This document shows positions 1 to 6,280 of a stretch of DNA of 7,462 bases, one piece after another. Position numbers and translations under genes: made by a program. Location of the stretch: the NCBI GenBank assembly GCA_018882825.1, contig VERC01000114.1, forward strand, positions 1 through 7,462, read 5' to 3'. The notes under the pieces are model-generated. The model did no database searches, was not told the DNA's origin, and saw only the letters and a list, made by a program, of their open reading frames with translations. This DNA comes from Acidimicrobiia bacterium. GTDB lineage: Bacteria; Actinomycetota; Acidimicrobiia; Acidimicrobiales; Acidimicrobilacustridaceae. Positions within the stretch are counted from its first letter, which is position 1. Each line of letters begins with the position of its first letter.

Positions 1-1894
1 CGTCGAGGAAGCGGCTGGGCGGGTTGTACTGGGTGCTGCCGTACATCGTGCGGCACCACGCGTGCGAGAGATGGAGCCGCTCCTTGGCGCGGGTGATGCC
101 GACGTAGGCCAGCCGGCGCTCCTCCTCCAACTCGTCGGGGTCGCCGATCGACCGGGAGTGGGGGAACACGCCATCCTCCAGACCGATCATGAACACGCAC
201 GGGAACTCGAGCCCCTTGGCCGAATGGAGCGTCATGAGCACCACCGAGGACTCGTCGCCGTCGAGCGCGTCGATGTCGGCCACCAGACTCACCTGCTCGA
301 GGAACTCGTCCACCGAACCGACCTCGCGGGCCGCGCCCACCAGTTCGGCGAGGTTCTCGATACGACCGTCGGCCTCCACCGAATGTTCGGCCTCCAGCTC
401 GGCGACGTAACCGCTCCGCTGCAGCGCGGCCTCCAGCACCGTCGCCGGACCACTCTCGACCATCGGCGTGAGTTCGTCGAGGAGGGTGAGGAACATGGCG
501 ATGCCCTTGGCCGCCTTGCCCGTCACTCCGGCAGCGGGGGCCTCGCGCAGCGCCTCGATGAACGACAGGCCGTGGGCCCGGGCATGGGCGTCGAGCCGGC
601 CCACCGAGGACTCCCCCACCCCGCGCTTGGGCACGTTGAGCACCCGCTTGCAGCTGACCTCGTCGGCCGGGTTGACCGTCAACCGCAGGTAGGCGAGCGC
701 ATCCTTGACCTCGCGACGGTCGTAGAACCGCGTGCCGCCGATCACCCGGTACTGGATCCCCATGCGCACGAGGAACTCCTCGAGCACCCGGCTCTGGGCG
801 TTGGTGCGATAGAGCACGGCGCAGTCGCCCCAGCGATGGCCGGCGTCGTGCAGGTGAGCGATGCGCGACGTCACCCACTGGGCCTCGTCGGACTCGTCGT
901 CGGCGTGGTAGCGCACGATGGCCTCACCGGCACCGGTGTCGGTCCACAGTTCCTTGGGACGGCGGGACATGTTGTTGTCGATGACGGCGTTGGCCGCATC
1001 GAGGATGTTCTGCGTCGACCGGTAGTTCTGCTCGAGGAGCAGCACGGTCGTCTCGGGGAAGGCGTCCTCGAACTCGAGGATGTTGCGCATGTCGGCGCCG
1101 CGGAATCGGTACACGCTCTGATCGGCATCGCCCACCACGCAGACGTTGTGATGGACGGCACCGAGGGCGAGGACCATCTCGTTCTGCACGTGGTTGGTGT
1201 CCTGGTACTCGTCGACCAGCACGTGGCGGAAACGCCGCTGATAAGACTCCAGCACGTCCGGATGCTCGCGGAACAGACGCACGGTGTTGGTGAGCAGATC
1301 GTCGAAGTCCATGGCGCCGGCCGAGAGGAGTCGAGCCTGGTACTCGACGAAGACGTCGGCGATCTTCCGGTCGAAGATCGAGCCGGCGCGCTCGGTGAAC
1401 TGCGTCGGACCGAGGCCGTCGTTCTTGGCCGCCGAGATGGTGGCCTGCACCGACTTGGCCGGGAACTTCTTGGGATCGAGACCGAGATCGCGGATGACGT
1501 AGCCGACGAGCCGCACCGCGTCGGATTGGTCGTAGATGGTGAACGAACCGGGGAAGCCCAGGCGGGTGCCGTCGCGCCGGAGGATGCGCACGCAGGCCGA
1601 GTGGAACGTCGACACCCACATCCTGTCGGCCACCGGGCCGACCAGTGCCCTGACGCGCTGACGCATCTCGTCGGCGGCCTTGTTGGTGAAGGTGATGGCG
1701 AGGATCTCGAACGGCGAGACGCCGGTGCGGATGAGGTGCGCCACGCGATGGGTGAGGACACGGGTCTTGCCCGAACCGGCACCGGCGATGATCAGCAGTG
1801 GGCCCACGGTGTGGGTCACCGCCTCCAGTTGGACCGGGTTGAGACCGGCGGTCAGTTCGTCATCGGTCGGTTCGAGATGGGTGCGCTCGGGCAT
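1..1894 (-). CDS. pcrA: ATP-dependent DNA helicase PcrA/UvrD (superfamily 1A), C-terminus cut by the window edge
   Basis: SF1A 3'-5' DNA helicase for nucleotide-excision and mismatch repair and for clearing proteins from DNA, acting on the chromosome. The frame is open for 631 codons from ATG 1894 to the left edge; the family is usually a little over 700 residues, so roughly the last 100 are outside. All motifs are visible in order: Q motif LNPVQ (18-22), Walker A AGAGSGKT (37-44), Ia ITFTNKAADEM (67-77), Walker B/II VDEYQD (227-232), III GDADQSVYRFRGAD (255-268), IV EQNYRS (288-293), V TLHSAKGLEF (555-564) and VI GITRAKER (599-606). No motif residue is missing, so the part seen looks functional. 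The start gives the usual short tail before the Q motif; only a weak AGGG lies upstream. It diverges from the HNH gene. UvrD versus PcrA naming is by convention; family identity is near certain. Confidence 0.96.
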   Translation of the reverse strand, partial: MPERTHLEPTDDELTAGLNPVQLEAVTHTVGPLLIIAGAGSGKTRVLTHRVAHLIRTGVSPFEILAITFTNKAADEMRQRVRALVGPVADRMWVSTFHSACVRILRRDGTRLGFPGSFTIYDQSDAVRLVGYVIRDLGLDPKKFPAKSVQATISAAKNDGLGPTQFTERAGSIFDRKIADVFVEYQARLLSAGAMDFDDLLTNTVRLFREHPDVLESYQRRFRHVLVDEYQDTNHVQNEMVLALGAVHHNVCVVGDADQSVYRFRGADMRNILEFEDAFPETTVLLLEQNYRSTQNILDAANAVIDNNMSRRPKELWTDTGAGEAIVRYHADDESDEAQWVTSRIAHLHDAGHRWGDCAVLYRTNAQSRVLEEFLVRMGIQYRVIGGTRFYDRREVKDALAYLRLTVNPADEVSCKRVLNVPKRGVGESSVGRLDAHARAHGLSFIEALREAPAAGVTGKAAKGIAMFLTLLDELTPMVESGPATVLEAALQRSGYVAELEAEHSVEADGRIENLAELVGAAREVGSVDEFLEQVSLVADIDALDGDESSVVLMTLHSAKGLEFPCVFMIGLEDGVFPHSRSIGDPDELEEERRLAYVGITRAKERLHLSHAWCRTMYGSTQYNPPSRFLD

Positions 1895-1903
1895 GACCGG
1901 GTC

Positions 1904-1909
1904 ACCCTA
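1904..1909 (-). promoter_or_regulatory. candidate -10 element for pcrA
   Basis: The minus strand reads TAGGGT, fitting the actinobacterial TAnnnT -10 pattern, and ends 9 nt before the pcrA ATG. Transcription would then start about 3-4 nt before the ATG, giving an almost leaderless mRNA. No good TTGACA-like -35 sits 16-18 bp upstream. The AGGG inside this hexamer could instead act as a weak ribosome site 10 nt from the ATG. Both readings are inference from pattern and spacing. Confidence 0.3.
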
Positions 1910-1912
1910 CCG

Positions 1913-1931
1913 ATGGGGCCGTTCGGCCCAT
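1913..1931. repeat. inverted repeat in the pcrA/HNH divergent spacer
   Basis: The arms GGGCCG (1916-1921) and CGGCCC (1924-1929) are perfect complements around a TT spacer. With one bulged G the pairing extends to AT/AT at 1913-1914 and 1930-1931. It sits just upstream of the candidate pcrA -10, where a regulator could bind or a hairpin could form. It could also be a chance palindrome in GC-rich DNA, and no known operator is recognised in it. Confidence 0.45.
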
Positions 1932-1953
1932 TCCGGTGGACATGACAGGAGCG

Positions 1954-1959
1954 TACTGT
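1954..1959 (+). promoter_or_regulatory. candidate -10 element for the HNH gene (leaderless start)
   Basis: TACTGT matches TAnnnT and ends 7 nt before ATG 1967, placing the expected transcript start at or within a base of the start codon. The only Shine-Dalgarno-like string (AGGAG, 1947-1951) is 15 nt from the ATG, which is too far to be typical and also upstream of this transcript start. A leaderless mRNA is therefore the simplest reading. No convincing -35 is visible at the right spacing. The last base overlaps the LexA box. Confidence 0.35.
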
Positions 1960-1974
1960 CGAACACATGTACGA
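1959..1974. promoter_or_regulatory. near-consensus actinobacterial LexA (SOS) box over the HNH start codon
   Basis: The sequence is TCGAAC-ACAT-GTACGA. The mycobacterial LexA consensus is TCGAAC(N)4GTTCGA, so 11 of 12 defined bases match (A for T in the right arm). The site begins on the last base of the candidate -10 and covers the predicted transcript start and the ATG at 1967-1969, so bound LexA would block RNA polymerase. From memory, several 13E12-repeat (DUF222-HNH) genes of Mycobacterium tuberculosis belong to the LexA regulon, which supports the call. Binding itself is inference. The site is 65-80 bp upstream of the pcrA start, so joint control is possible but less likely. Confidence 0.55.
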
Positions 1975-3559
1975 GAGCGGAGGCGAGCCAGCGCCGAACG
2001 GGGCAGGGGCGACGCCGAACGGGGTTGGGGCGACGAAGGCACCGGGCGCGCCGTCGGCACCGGCCGGGACCGATTCGTCACTGCGGGACGCGCTGCGCGC
2101 CCGGGTGTCGATGCTGGGCGATGACGAACTCACCGAAGAGTCGGTACGACTGGCCGCCGCCGTGTCCGCCGCCCAGGCCGAACTGGCGATGGTTCTCGGT
2201 GAGGTCGAACGGCGCCGACTCCATTCGCAGTGGGACTGTCCCACGGTCGAGCGGTTCGCCCGCTGGAAGTGTCAACTGGCGTCGTCGCGAGCGGCAGCAC
2301 TCGGTTCGTTGGGCCGGGCCATGGAGTCGCTCCCGACCCTCGGCGACGCCGTGCTCAGCGGCGAACTGGCCGTCGACAAGGCGGTGGCCATCGCCCGGGT
2401 CGCCTCGCCGGTGACCGAGGCGGCGTTGGTGGACCTGGCCCGCCACGCCACCGTCGAACAGACGCGACGTTTCTGCGCCAAGTGGCGACGGGTGGGCGGC
2501 GACGCCGTCGACGAGTCTGCGAACGGAACCGATGACGTGAGCGACCGGCGAGCCGACGAGGCGGCGCTCGGTCGCCTCATCGTCATCCACGACGAGGACG
2601 GAGTGGAGCTGCGCGCCCGGTTCGATCATGTGCACGGCGCACTCGTGCTCGGCGCACTCGATGCGGTGACGGCCACGGTGCGGGCCGAACGTCGAGATGC
2701 CGTCCCGGCCGACCCGGCGACGGCACGACGGCGACGCGGCGATGTCCGCGCCACTCCGGCTTCGGTCGACGAGGTGCCGCGCGAAGGGCTCGACCGCGCC
2801 CAGTGGCGGGCCCAGGGTCTCCTGCGGCTGTGCGAACGGGCCGCCGCCACCACCCCGACCACTGTGCACCGGAGCGGGTTCTCGTCCGAGGTCGTGGTGC
2901 ACGTGCCGGTGAGCACGCTCCTCGATGCCGGCGACGTGGCGGAGATCGAGTCGGACTCGATCGAGTCGACACCGACGCTCGAGCCGAGGGGCATCGGACT
3001 GACCCGCGAGCTGGCACGGTTGCTGGTGTGCGACGCCGGACTGCACACCGTCCTCGAGGACGGGTCCGGCGATCCTCTCCACGTCGGGCGACGACGATCC
3101 TCCGTCAGCGCCGTGCAACGGCGCGCCGTCCACGCCCGCCACCCTCACTGCACCTGGCCCGGATGCACGTCCATGACGGTGCAGTTGCATCACCGCCACC
3201 ATCGGGTGGCCGGCGGTCACGACGACATCGAGAACCTCGTCCCGCTGTGCACCTGGCATCACGGGGTGGTGCACCGTCGTTCGATCGTCGTCGGTCGCCG
3301 TCCCGACGGGACGCTCGAGTTCGTCCGTGGCGATGGGTCGCACGTGGGCGACGAACCTTCTGGCGGAGCGCCCGTCACGCCTCCCGGAACCGGATCCGCT
3401 GGTGAGCGATTGCGTGAGCGACAACGACGACACGGCATCGATGTCGACAGTCCCCTGCGCGCCTCGCAGTGGATGAACGACCCGTTCCATCTGAGCGATG
3501 TGATCGCCGCCGTGGCCGATCGACGCGACGCTGCACTGCGGCGGACCGTGCCGACCTGA
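1967..3559 (+). CDS. DUF222 domain-containing HNH endonuclease-family protein (13E12-repeat type)
   Basis: This 530-residue protein has the two-part layout of the 13E12 family. A low-complexity Ala/Pro/Gly tail (about 1-45, with two PNGxGAT heptads) precedes a helical DUF222-like region from about residue 49 (LGDDELTEES) to about 350. A C-terminal HNH nuclease module follows. The module shows CTWPGC (C395, C400), the histidine cluster HHRHH (408-412), N423 in IENLV, then C428, H431 and H432: the HNH triad plus a likely Cys zinc site, all intact. It should be a metal-dependent, cytoplasmic DNA-cutting enzyme, but the family's role is poorly defined. ATG 1967 lacks a well-placed ribosome site and may be leaderless; ATG 2111, just before DUF222, is an alternative. 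A LexA-like box at the start suggests damage-induced expression beside pcrA. The family is often multicopy in actinobacterial genomes. Confidence 0.9.
   Translation: MYESGGEPAPNGAGATPNGVGATKAPGAPSAPAGTDSSLRDALRARVSMLGDDELTEESVRLAAAVSAAQAELAMVLGEVERRRLHSQWDCPTVERFARWKCQLASSRAAALGSLGRAMESLPTLGDAVLSGELAVDKAVAIARVASPVTEAALVDLARHATVEQTRRFCAKWRRVGGDAVDESANGTDDVSDRRADEAALGRLIVIHDEDGVELRARFDHVHGALVLGALDAVTATVRAERRDAVPADPATARRRRGDVRATPASVDEVPREGLDRAQWRAQGLLRLCERAAATTPTTVHRSGFSSEVVVHVPVSTLLDAGDVAEIESDSIESTPTLEPRGIGLTRELARLLVCDAGLHTVLEDGSGDPLHVGRRRSSVSAVQRRAVHARHPHCTWPGCTSMTVQLHHRHHRVAGGHDDIENLVPLCTWHHGVVHRRSIVVGRRPDGTLEFVRGDGSHVGDEPSGGAPVTPPGTGSAGERLRERQRRHGIDVDSPLRASQWMNDPFHLSDVIAAVADRRDAALRRTVPT
1993..2034 (+). 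repeat. 21-bp tandem direct repeat, two copies, in the 5' end of the HNH gene
   Basis: Copies at 1993-2013 and 2014-2034 differ only at two adjacent bases (CA versus TT), 19 of 21 identical. The unit is seven codons long, so the frame is kept and the protein gains two heptads, PNGAGAT and PNGVGAT, in its disordered tail. Copy number could change by slippage without breaking the gene. Confidence 0.85.
2000..2030 (+). other. potential G-quadruplex motif on the coding strand of the HNH gene
   Basis: Four runs of exactly four G lie at 2000-2003, 2006-2009, 2021-2024 and 2027-2030, separated by loops of 2, 11 and 2 nt. The tandem repeat creates this pattern. The middle loop is longer than the 7 nt of the strict motif definition, so folding is plausible rather than assured. 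It would form in the non-template DNA strand or in the mRNA about 35 nt after the start codon. Confidence 0.45.
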
Positions 3560-3579
3560 ACGACGGATCCCGTGCTCGG

Positions 3580-4401
3580 TCAGTCGTCCTCGGGCAACAG
3601 TCGTGCGCGCAGGAAGCCGAGCACACCATCGAGCGCGGCGCGGGTGGGATGGCCCGGCTCGTCGACGAGATCCTCCGTCAACACGGAGTGCGCGCCCTTG
3701 CGGATACCCCACTGGTTCCCGGGTGAGGAATCGATCTCCACGGCGATGAAGCCGTCGCCGAGTGCGCGTCGCAGAGTGGCGAAGCGATCGTCGGGCACCG
3801 CTCGGTCGCCGGTGAAGCGCAGACCCATGACGCACATTCCGTCGGCCGTGCGTTCCTGCACGACCCGCAGGTCGGCCGGAGACAGGTGGATGCTGGCCCG
3901 GGCCCGCTTCGACACGGGCAGGGGCAACGAGGGCTGACTGAGCACCGGGGCCAGCACCGTCGGCTCGACCGACATGCCGAGGGCGAAGCCACCGGTGAAG
4001 CACATGCCCACCGCGCCGACACCGGGACCACCGCACTCGGCATGGGCGTGTCGGGCCAGGGCCCGCAGCCACACCGAGACCGGCTCGGTGCGACCGGTGG
4101 CGAAGGCGGCGAACTCGCGCGACACGCACCCGGTGGCCATCGATCGGAGGATGGCGCCGCCCGACGGCGCGCGTCCCGGCGTGCCGAACAGCACCGGCAT
4201 CCACACGGTGCACCCCAGCGCCCGCACCCGTCGGGCGAACTCGGCCACTCTCGGGGTGATCCCGGGGATCTCGGCCAGCACGATCACCGCCGGGCCGGCT
4301 CCGCTGCGGAACACCCCGTGAGTCACTCCCCCGTGGGTGAACGATCCCCGCTCGAAGTCGTCGAGTGCGTCGTCGAGCGGATCGTCGACATGATCGGCCA
4401 T
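3580..4401 (-). CDS. dienelactone hydrolase family alpha/beta hydrolase
   Basis: This 273-residue cytoplasmic enzyme has no signal peptide. It fits the dienelactone hydrolase family, whose archetype opens dienelactone to maleylacetate in chloroaromatic breakdown; many relatives act on other esters or lactones. Family landmarks are present. AEIPGI (43-48) carries the conserved Glu E44 near the nucleophile. GMCFTGG (132-138) is the nucleophile elbow with C134. An Asp follows the next strand in TGDRAVPDD (D199 or D204/D205), and H238 is in KGAHSVL, completing a Cys-Asp-His triad. The first 17 residues are Asp-rich and look like a disordered extension. ATG 4401 has no clear ribosome site, but a TAGCGT box 6 nt upstream suggests a leaderless start. 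It diverges from the dehydrogenase operon, so shared substrates are possible but unproven. Substrate unknown; no catechol-pathway genes are in view. Confidence 0.88.
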   Translation of the reverse strand: MADHVDDPLDDALDDFERGSFTHGGVTHGVFRSGAGPAVIVLAEIPGITPRVAEFARRVRALGCTVWMPVLFGTPGRAPSGGAILRSMATGCVSREFAAFATGRTEPVSVWLRALARHAHAECGGPGVGAVGMCFTGGFALGMSVEPTVLAPVLSQPSLPLPVSKRARASIHLSPADLRVVQERTADGMCVMGLRFTGDRAVPDDRFATLRRALGDGFIAVEIDSSPGNQWGIRKGAHSVLTEDLVDEPGHPTRAALDGVLGFLRARLLPEDD

Positions 4402-4407
4402 GTCCGC

Positions 4408-4413
4408 ACGCTA
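4408..4413 (-). promoter_or_regulatory. candidate -10 element for the hydrolase gene (leaderless start)
   Basis: The minus strand reads TAGCGT (TAnnnT), ending 6 nt before the ATG at 4401, so transcription would start at about the A of the ATG. No Shine-Dalgarno string precedes the start codon and no clear -35 is visible. The spacing is close to that of the HNH gene candidate. Pattern-based inference only. Confidence 0.35.
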
Positions 4414-4458
4414 CGTCGTCCGTCGCCCGGAGTAGTAGGAAAGGGCTGCACGCGGGAC

Positions 4459-4463
4459 GGAGG
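4459..4463 (+). promoter_or_regulatory. ribosome binding site that fixes the SDR start
   Basis: GGAGG, within a longer purine run (4459-4467), lies 6 nt before ATG 4470. The frame stays open upstream to 4365, but the upstream codons overlap the divergent hydrolase gene and read as Arg-rich non-protein sequence. The site therefore selects ATG 4470 as the true start. Confidence 0.75.
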
Positions 4464-4469
4464 GGGATC

Positions 4470-5297
4470 ATGGAACGCAGTACCGGTCGGTTCGAGGGCA
4501 AGGTCGTGTTCATCACCGGAGCGGCGCGGGGTCAGGGCCGCTCGCACGCGCGCCGGTTCGCCGCCGAGGGCGCCAACGTCATCGCCATCGACGCCTGCGC
4601 GCCGATCCTGCCCGACGTCGCCTACGAACCGGCCACGGTCGAGGACCTGGCCGAGACCGCCCGACTGGTCGAACAGGAGGGTCGGGGCATCGTCACCCGC
4701 GTGGCCGACGTGCGCGACCAGAGTGCGCTCGACGCCGCCGTGGCCGAGGGGATCGACCGCTTCGGTCGACTCGACGTGATCGTGGCCAACGCCGGCGTGG
4801 CCAGCTACCACCTCACGTGGGAGGTGCCCGAGGAGCACTGGGCCACCGTGCTCGACGTCAACCTCACCGGCGTGTGGCGCACGGTCAAGGCCGGGCTGCC
4901 CGCCATGATCGAGGCGGGCAACGGCGGCGCCATCACGTTCATCAGTTCGGCGGCCGGGCTGCGCGGTTACTCCTACCTGGGCCACTACGCCGCCACCAAG
5001 CACGGTCTGGTCGGGTTGATGCGCTCCCTCACCCTGGAGGTGGGTCAGTACGACATCCGGGTCAACACGATCCATCCCGGCGCCGTCGACACCGTCATGG
5101 GCAACGATCCCGACGTGCGCCGGATCATCGCCGAGGACCCCCGCACCACCGCGGCCTACACCGGCCAACGTCCCCTCGACGGCGGCGCCCAGAAGGTGGA
5201 GGACATCTCCAACGCCCTGCTGTGGATCTGTTCCGACGAGGCCCGCATGGTCACCGGCGTCGCCCTCCCGGTCGACGCCGGCGCGGCGATGCGCTGA
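4470..5297 (+). CDS. mycofactocin-coupled SDR family oxidoreductase
   Basis: Short-chain dehydrogenase of 275 residues that oxidises an alcohol or reduces a carbonyl using NAD(H). The Rossmann motif is TGAARGQGRS (16-25). D41, at the end of the second strand (VIAIDAC), favours NAD over NADP. NAG is at 107-109. The catalytic residues are N131, S160, Y173 and K177 (YAATK). The TGAARGQGRSHA start, the extra loop after the second strand ending in VEDLAETARLVE (57-68), and EDISNALLW plus VTGVALPVDAG near the C-terminus are the pattern of the mycofactocin-coupled subfamily. In that subfamily NAD is held tightly and is re-oxidised through the peptide cofactor mycofactocin. ATG 4470 has a strong GGAGG 6 nt upstream. 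It is the first gene of a pair, 11 nt before the LLM gene. The fold is near certain, the subfamily is judged from remembered consensus, and the substrate is unknown. Confidence 0.92.
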   Translation: MERSTGRFEGKVVFITGAARGQGRSHARRFAAEGANVIAIDACAPILPDVAYEPATVEDLAETARLVEQEGRGIVTRVADVRDQSALDAAVAEGIDRFGRLDVIVANAGVASYHLTWEVPEEHWATVLDVNLTGVWRTVKAGLPAMIEAGNGGAITFISSAAGLRGYSYLGHYAATKHGLVGLMRSLTLEVGQYDIRVNTIHPGAVDTVMGNDPDVRRIIAEDPRTTAAYTGQRPLDGGAQKVEDISNALLWICSDEARMVTGVALPVDAGAAMR

Positions 5298-5302
5298 GAG
5301 GA
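5296..5302 (+). promoter_or_regulatory. ribosome binding site of the LLM gene, overlapping the SDR stop codon
   Basis: GAGAGGA overlaps the last two bases of the SDR stop TGA (5295-5297); its GAGG core is 7 nt before ATG 5309. This placement points to translational coupling of the two genes. Confidence 0.65.
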
Positions 5303-5308
5303 CCCTCC

Positions 5309-6280
5309 ATGAGCGTGCGACTCCCCCGTCCCAAGCCATTCCGTTTCTCGATCCAGGCAAGCGCCCCCCCGGGCGGCTTCACCGGCACCTCGGCCGACGG
5401 CCCTGCGTGGCGGGACCTCGCCCGGCGCACGGAGGATCTCGGCTATTCCTCGTTGACCATCGCCGATCACCTCGACGAGCAGTTCGCCGCCACGCCCGCC
5501 ATCGTCTCGGCCGCCGAGGCCACCACCACGCTGCTCATCGGCACGTTGGTGTGGTGCAACGACTACCACCACCCCGCGGTGTTGGCCAAGGAGGCCGCCA
5601 CCATCGACGTGCTCAGCGGTGGACGGCTCGAGTTCGGGCTCGGCGCCGGCTGGATGACGACCGACTACGAGCAGGCCGGCATCAACCTCGATCGCCCGGG
5701 AGTGCGCATCGATCGCATGGCCGAGGCGATCACGATCATCAAGGGACTGTTCGGGGCCGGTCCCGTCGACTTCACCGGCGAGCACTACTCCATCACCGGA
5801 CTGGAGGGGACGCCGAAACCGGTGCAGGCACGCGTGCCGTTCCTCATCGGTGGCGGTGGTCGGCGCGTGCTGTCCATCGCCGCGCGCGAGGCCGACATCG
5901 TCGGGATCAACGTCGCCCTCACCGCCGGGGTCATCGATGCCACCGCCGGACCCAACGCCACCGCCGAGGCCACCGACGAGAAGTTGCGATGGATCGCCGA
6001 GGCCGCCGGTGACCGGTACGACGATCTCGAACTGCAGACACGGGTGCATCTCGCCGTCGTCACCGACGATCGCCAGTCGTTCGCCGACGCCGTGGCCCCC
6101 GCGCTCGGACTCACCGGCGCCCAGGCCCTCGAGTCGCCCCACGCACTGGCCGGCACCGTCGAGCAGTTGTGCGACACGATCGTGGAACGACGGGAGCGCT
6201 TCGGACTGTCCTACGTCACCGTCGGCGCCGACGCCATCGACGCCATGGCCCCGGTCGTCGCCCGCCTGGCCGGGACCTGA
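5309..6280 (+). CDS. LLM class F420-dependent oxidoreductase (MSMEG_2516-like family)
   Basis: Luciferase-like TIM-barrel enzyme of 323 residues, expected to move hydride between coenzyme F420 and an unknown substrate in the cytoplasm. Visible family sequence: FRFSIQA (11-17), DLARRTEDLGYSSLTIADHL (36-55), IGTLVWCNDYHHP (77-89), EAATIDVLSGGRLEFGLGAG (95-114), WMTTDYEQAGI (115-125), KPVQARVPFLIGGGGRRVL (170-188) and AAREADIVGI (191-200). These match the remembered consensus of the MSMEG_2516-type F420 subfamily better than the FMN-using members, and the length is usual. The start is supported by GAGAGGA, which overlaps the stop of the upstream SDR; the 11-nt gap implies one mRNA. It ends 13 bp from the convergent guaA stop. 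F420 use is inferred from subfamily likeness, as no F420 biosynthesis gene is in view. Confidence 0.92.
   Translation: MSVRLPRPKPFRFSIQASAPPGGFTGTSADGPAWRDLARRTEDLGYSSLTIADHLDEQFAATPAIVSAAEATTTLLIGTLVWCNDYHHPAVLAKEAATIDVLSGGRLEFGLGAGWMTTDYEQAGINLDRPGVRIDRMAEAITIIKGLFGAGPVDFTGEHYSITGLEGTPKPVQARVPFLIGGGGRRVLSIAAREADIVGINVALTAGVIDATAGPNATAEATDEKLRWIAEAAGDRYDDLELQTRVHLAVVTDDRQSFADAVAPALGLTGAQALESPHALAGTVEQLCDTIVERRERFGLSYVTVGADAIDAMAPVVARLAGT

Noticed and set aside
62..1945. A 627-codon open frame on the plus strand
   Set aside because: It is antisense to the pcrA frame, which carries every SF1 helicase motif. Its His/Gly/Val-rich translation resembles no family, and GC-rich codon bias commonly leaves such antisense frames open.
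3560..3579. A terminator in the 20-bp gap between the HNH and hydrolase genes
   Set aside because: Only short, imperfect complementarity (CTGAAC/GGTCAG) is present, with no T-tract; it is too weak to call.
4365..4469. N-terminal extension of the SDR to an upstream start at 4365
   Set aside because: It would overlap the divergent hydrolase start, has no ribosome site and adds Arg-rich sequence before the family's normal N-terminus. ATG 4470 has GGAGG at the right distance.
2078..4516. An 812-codon open frame on the minus strand spanning the HNH gene and the hydrolase gene
   Set aside because: It is antisense to the HNH gene and out of frame with the hydrolase, both of which have clear family motifs. 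Its translation is Arg/Gly-rich without recognisable domains.
4669..4684. A second SOS-like box (TCGAAC followed by GGGTCG after 4 nt)
   Set aside because: The right arm matches the consensus poorly and it lies inside the SDR coding sequence, away from any start.
4817..5308. N-terminal extension of the LLM protein back to 4817
   Set aside because: That part is out of frame within the SDR gene and reads as Arg/His-rich sequence. ATG 5309 follows a ribosome site and starts at the family's usual N-terminus.
4323..5360. A 345-codon minus-strand open frame antisense to the SDR gene
   Set aside because: The opposite strand encodes an SDR with a full catalytic set and a good ribosome site; this frame is a compositional shadow.
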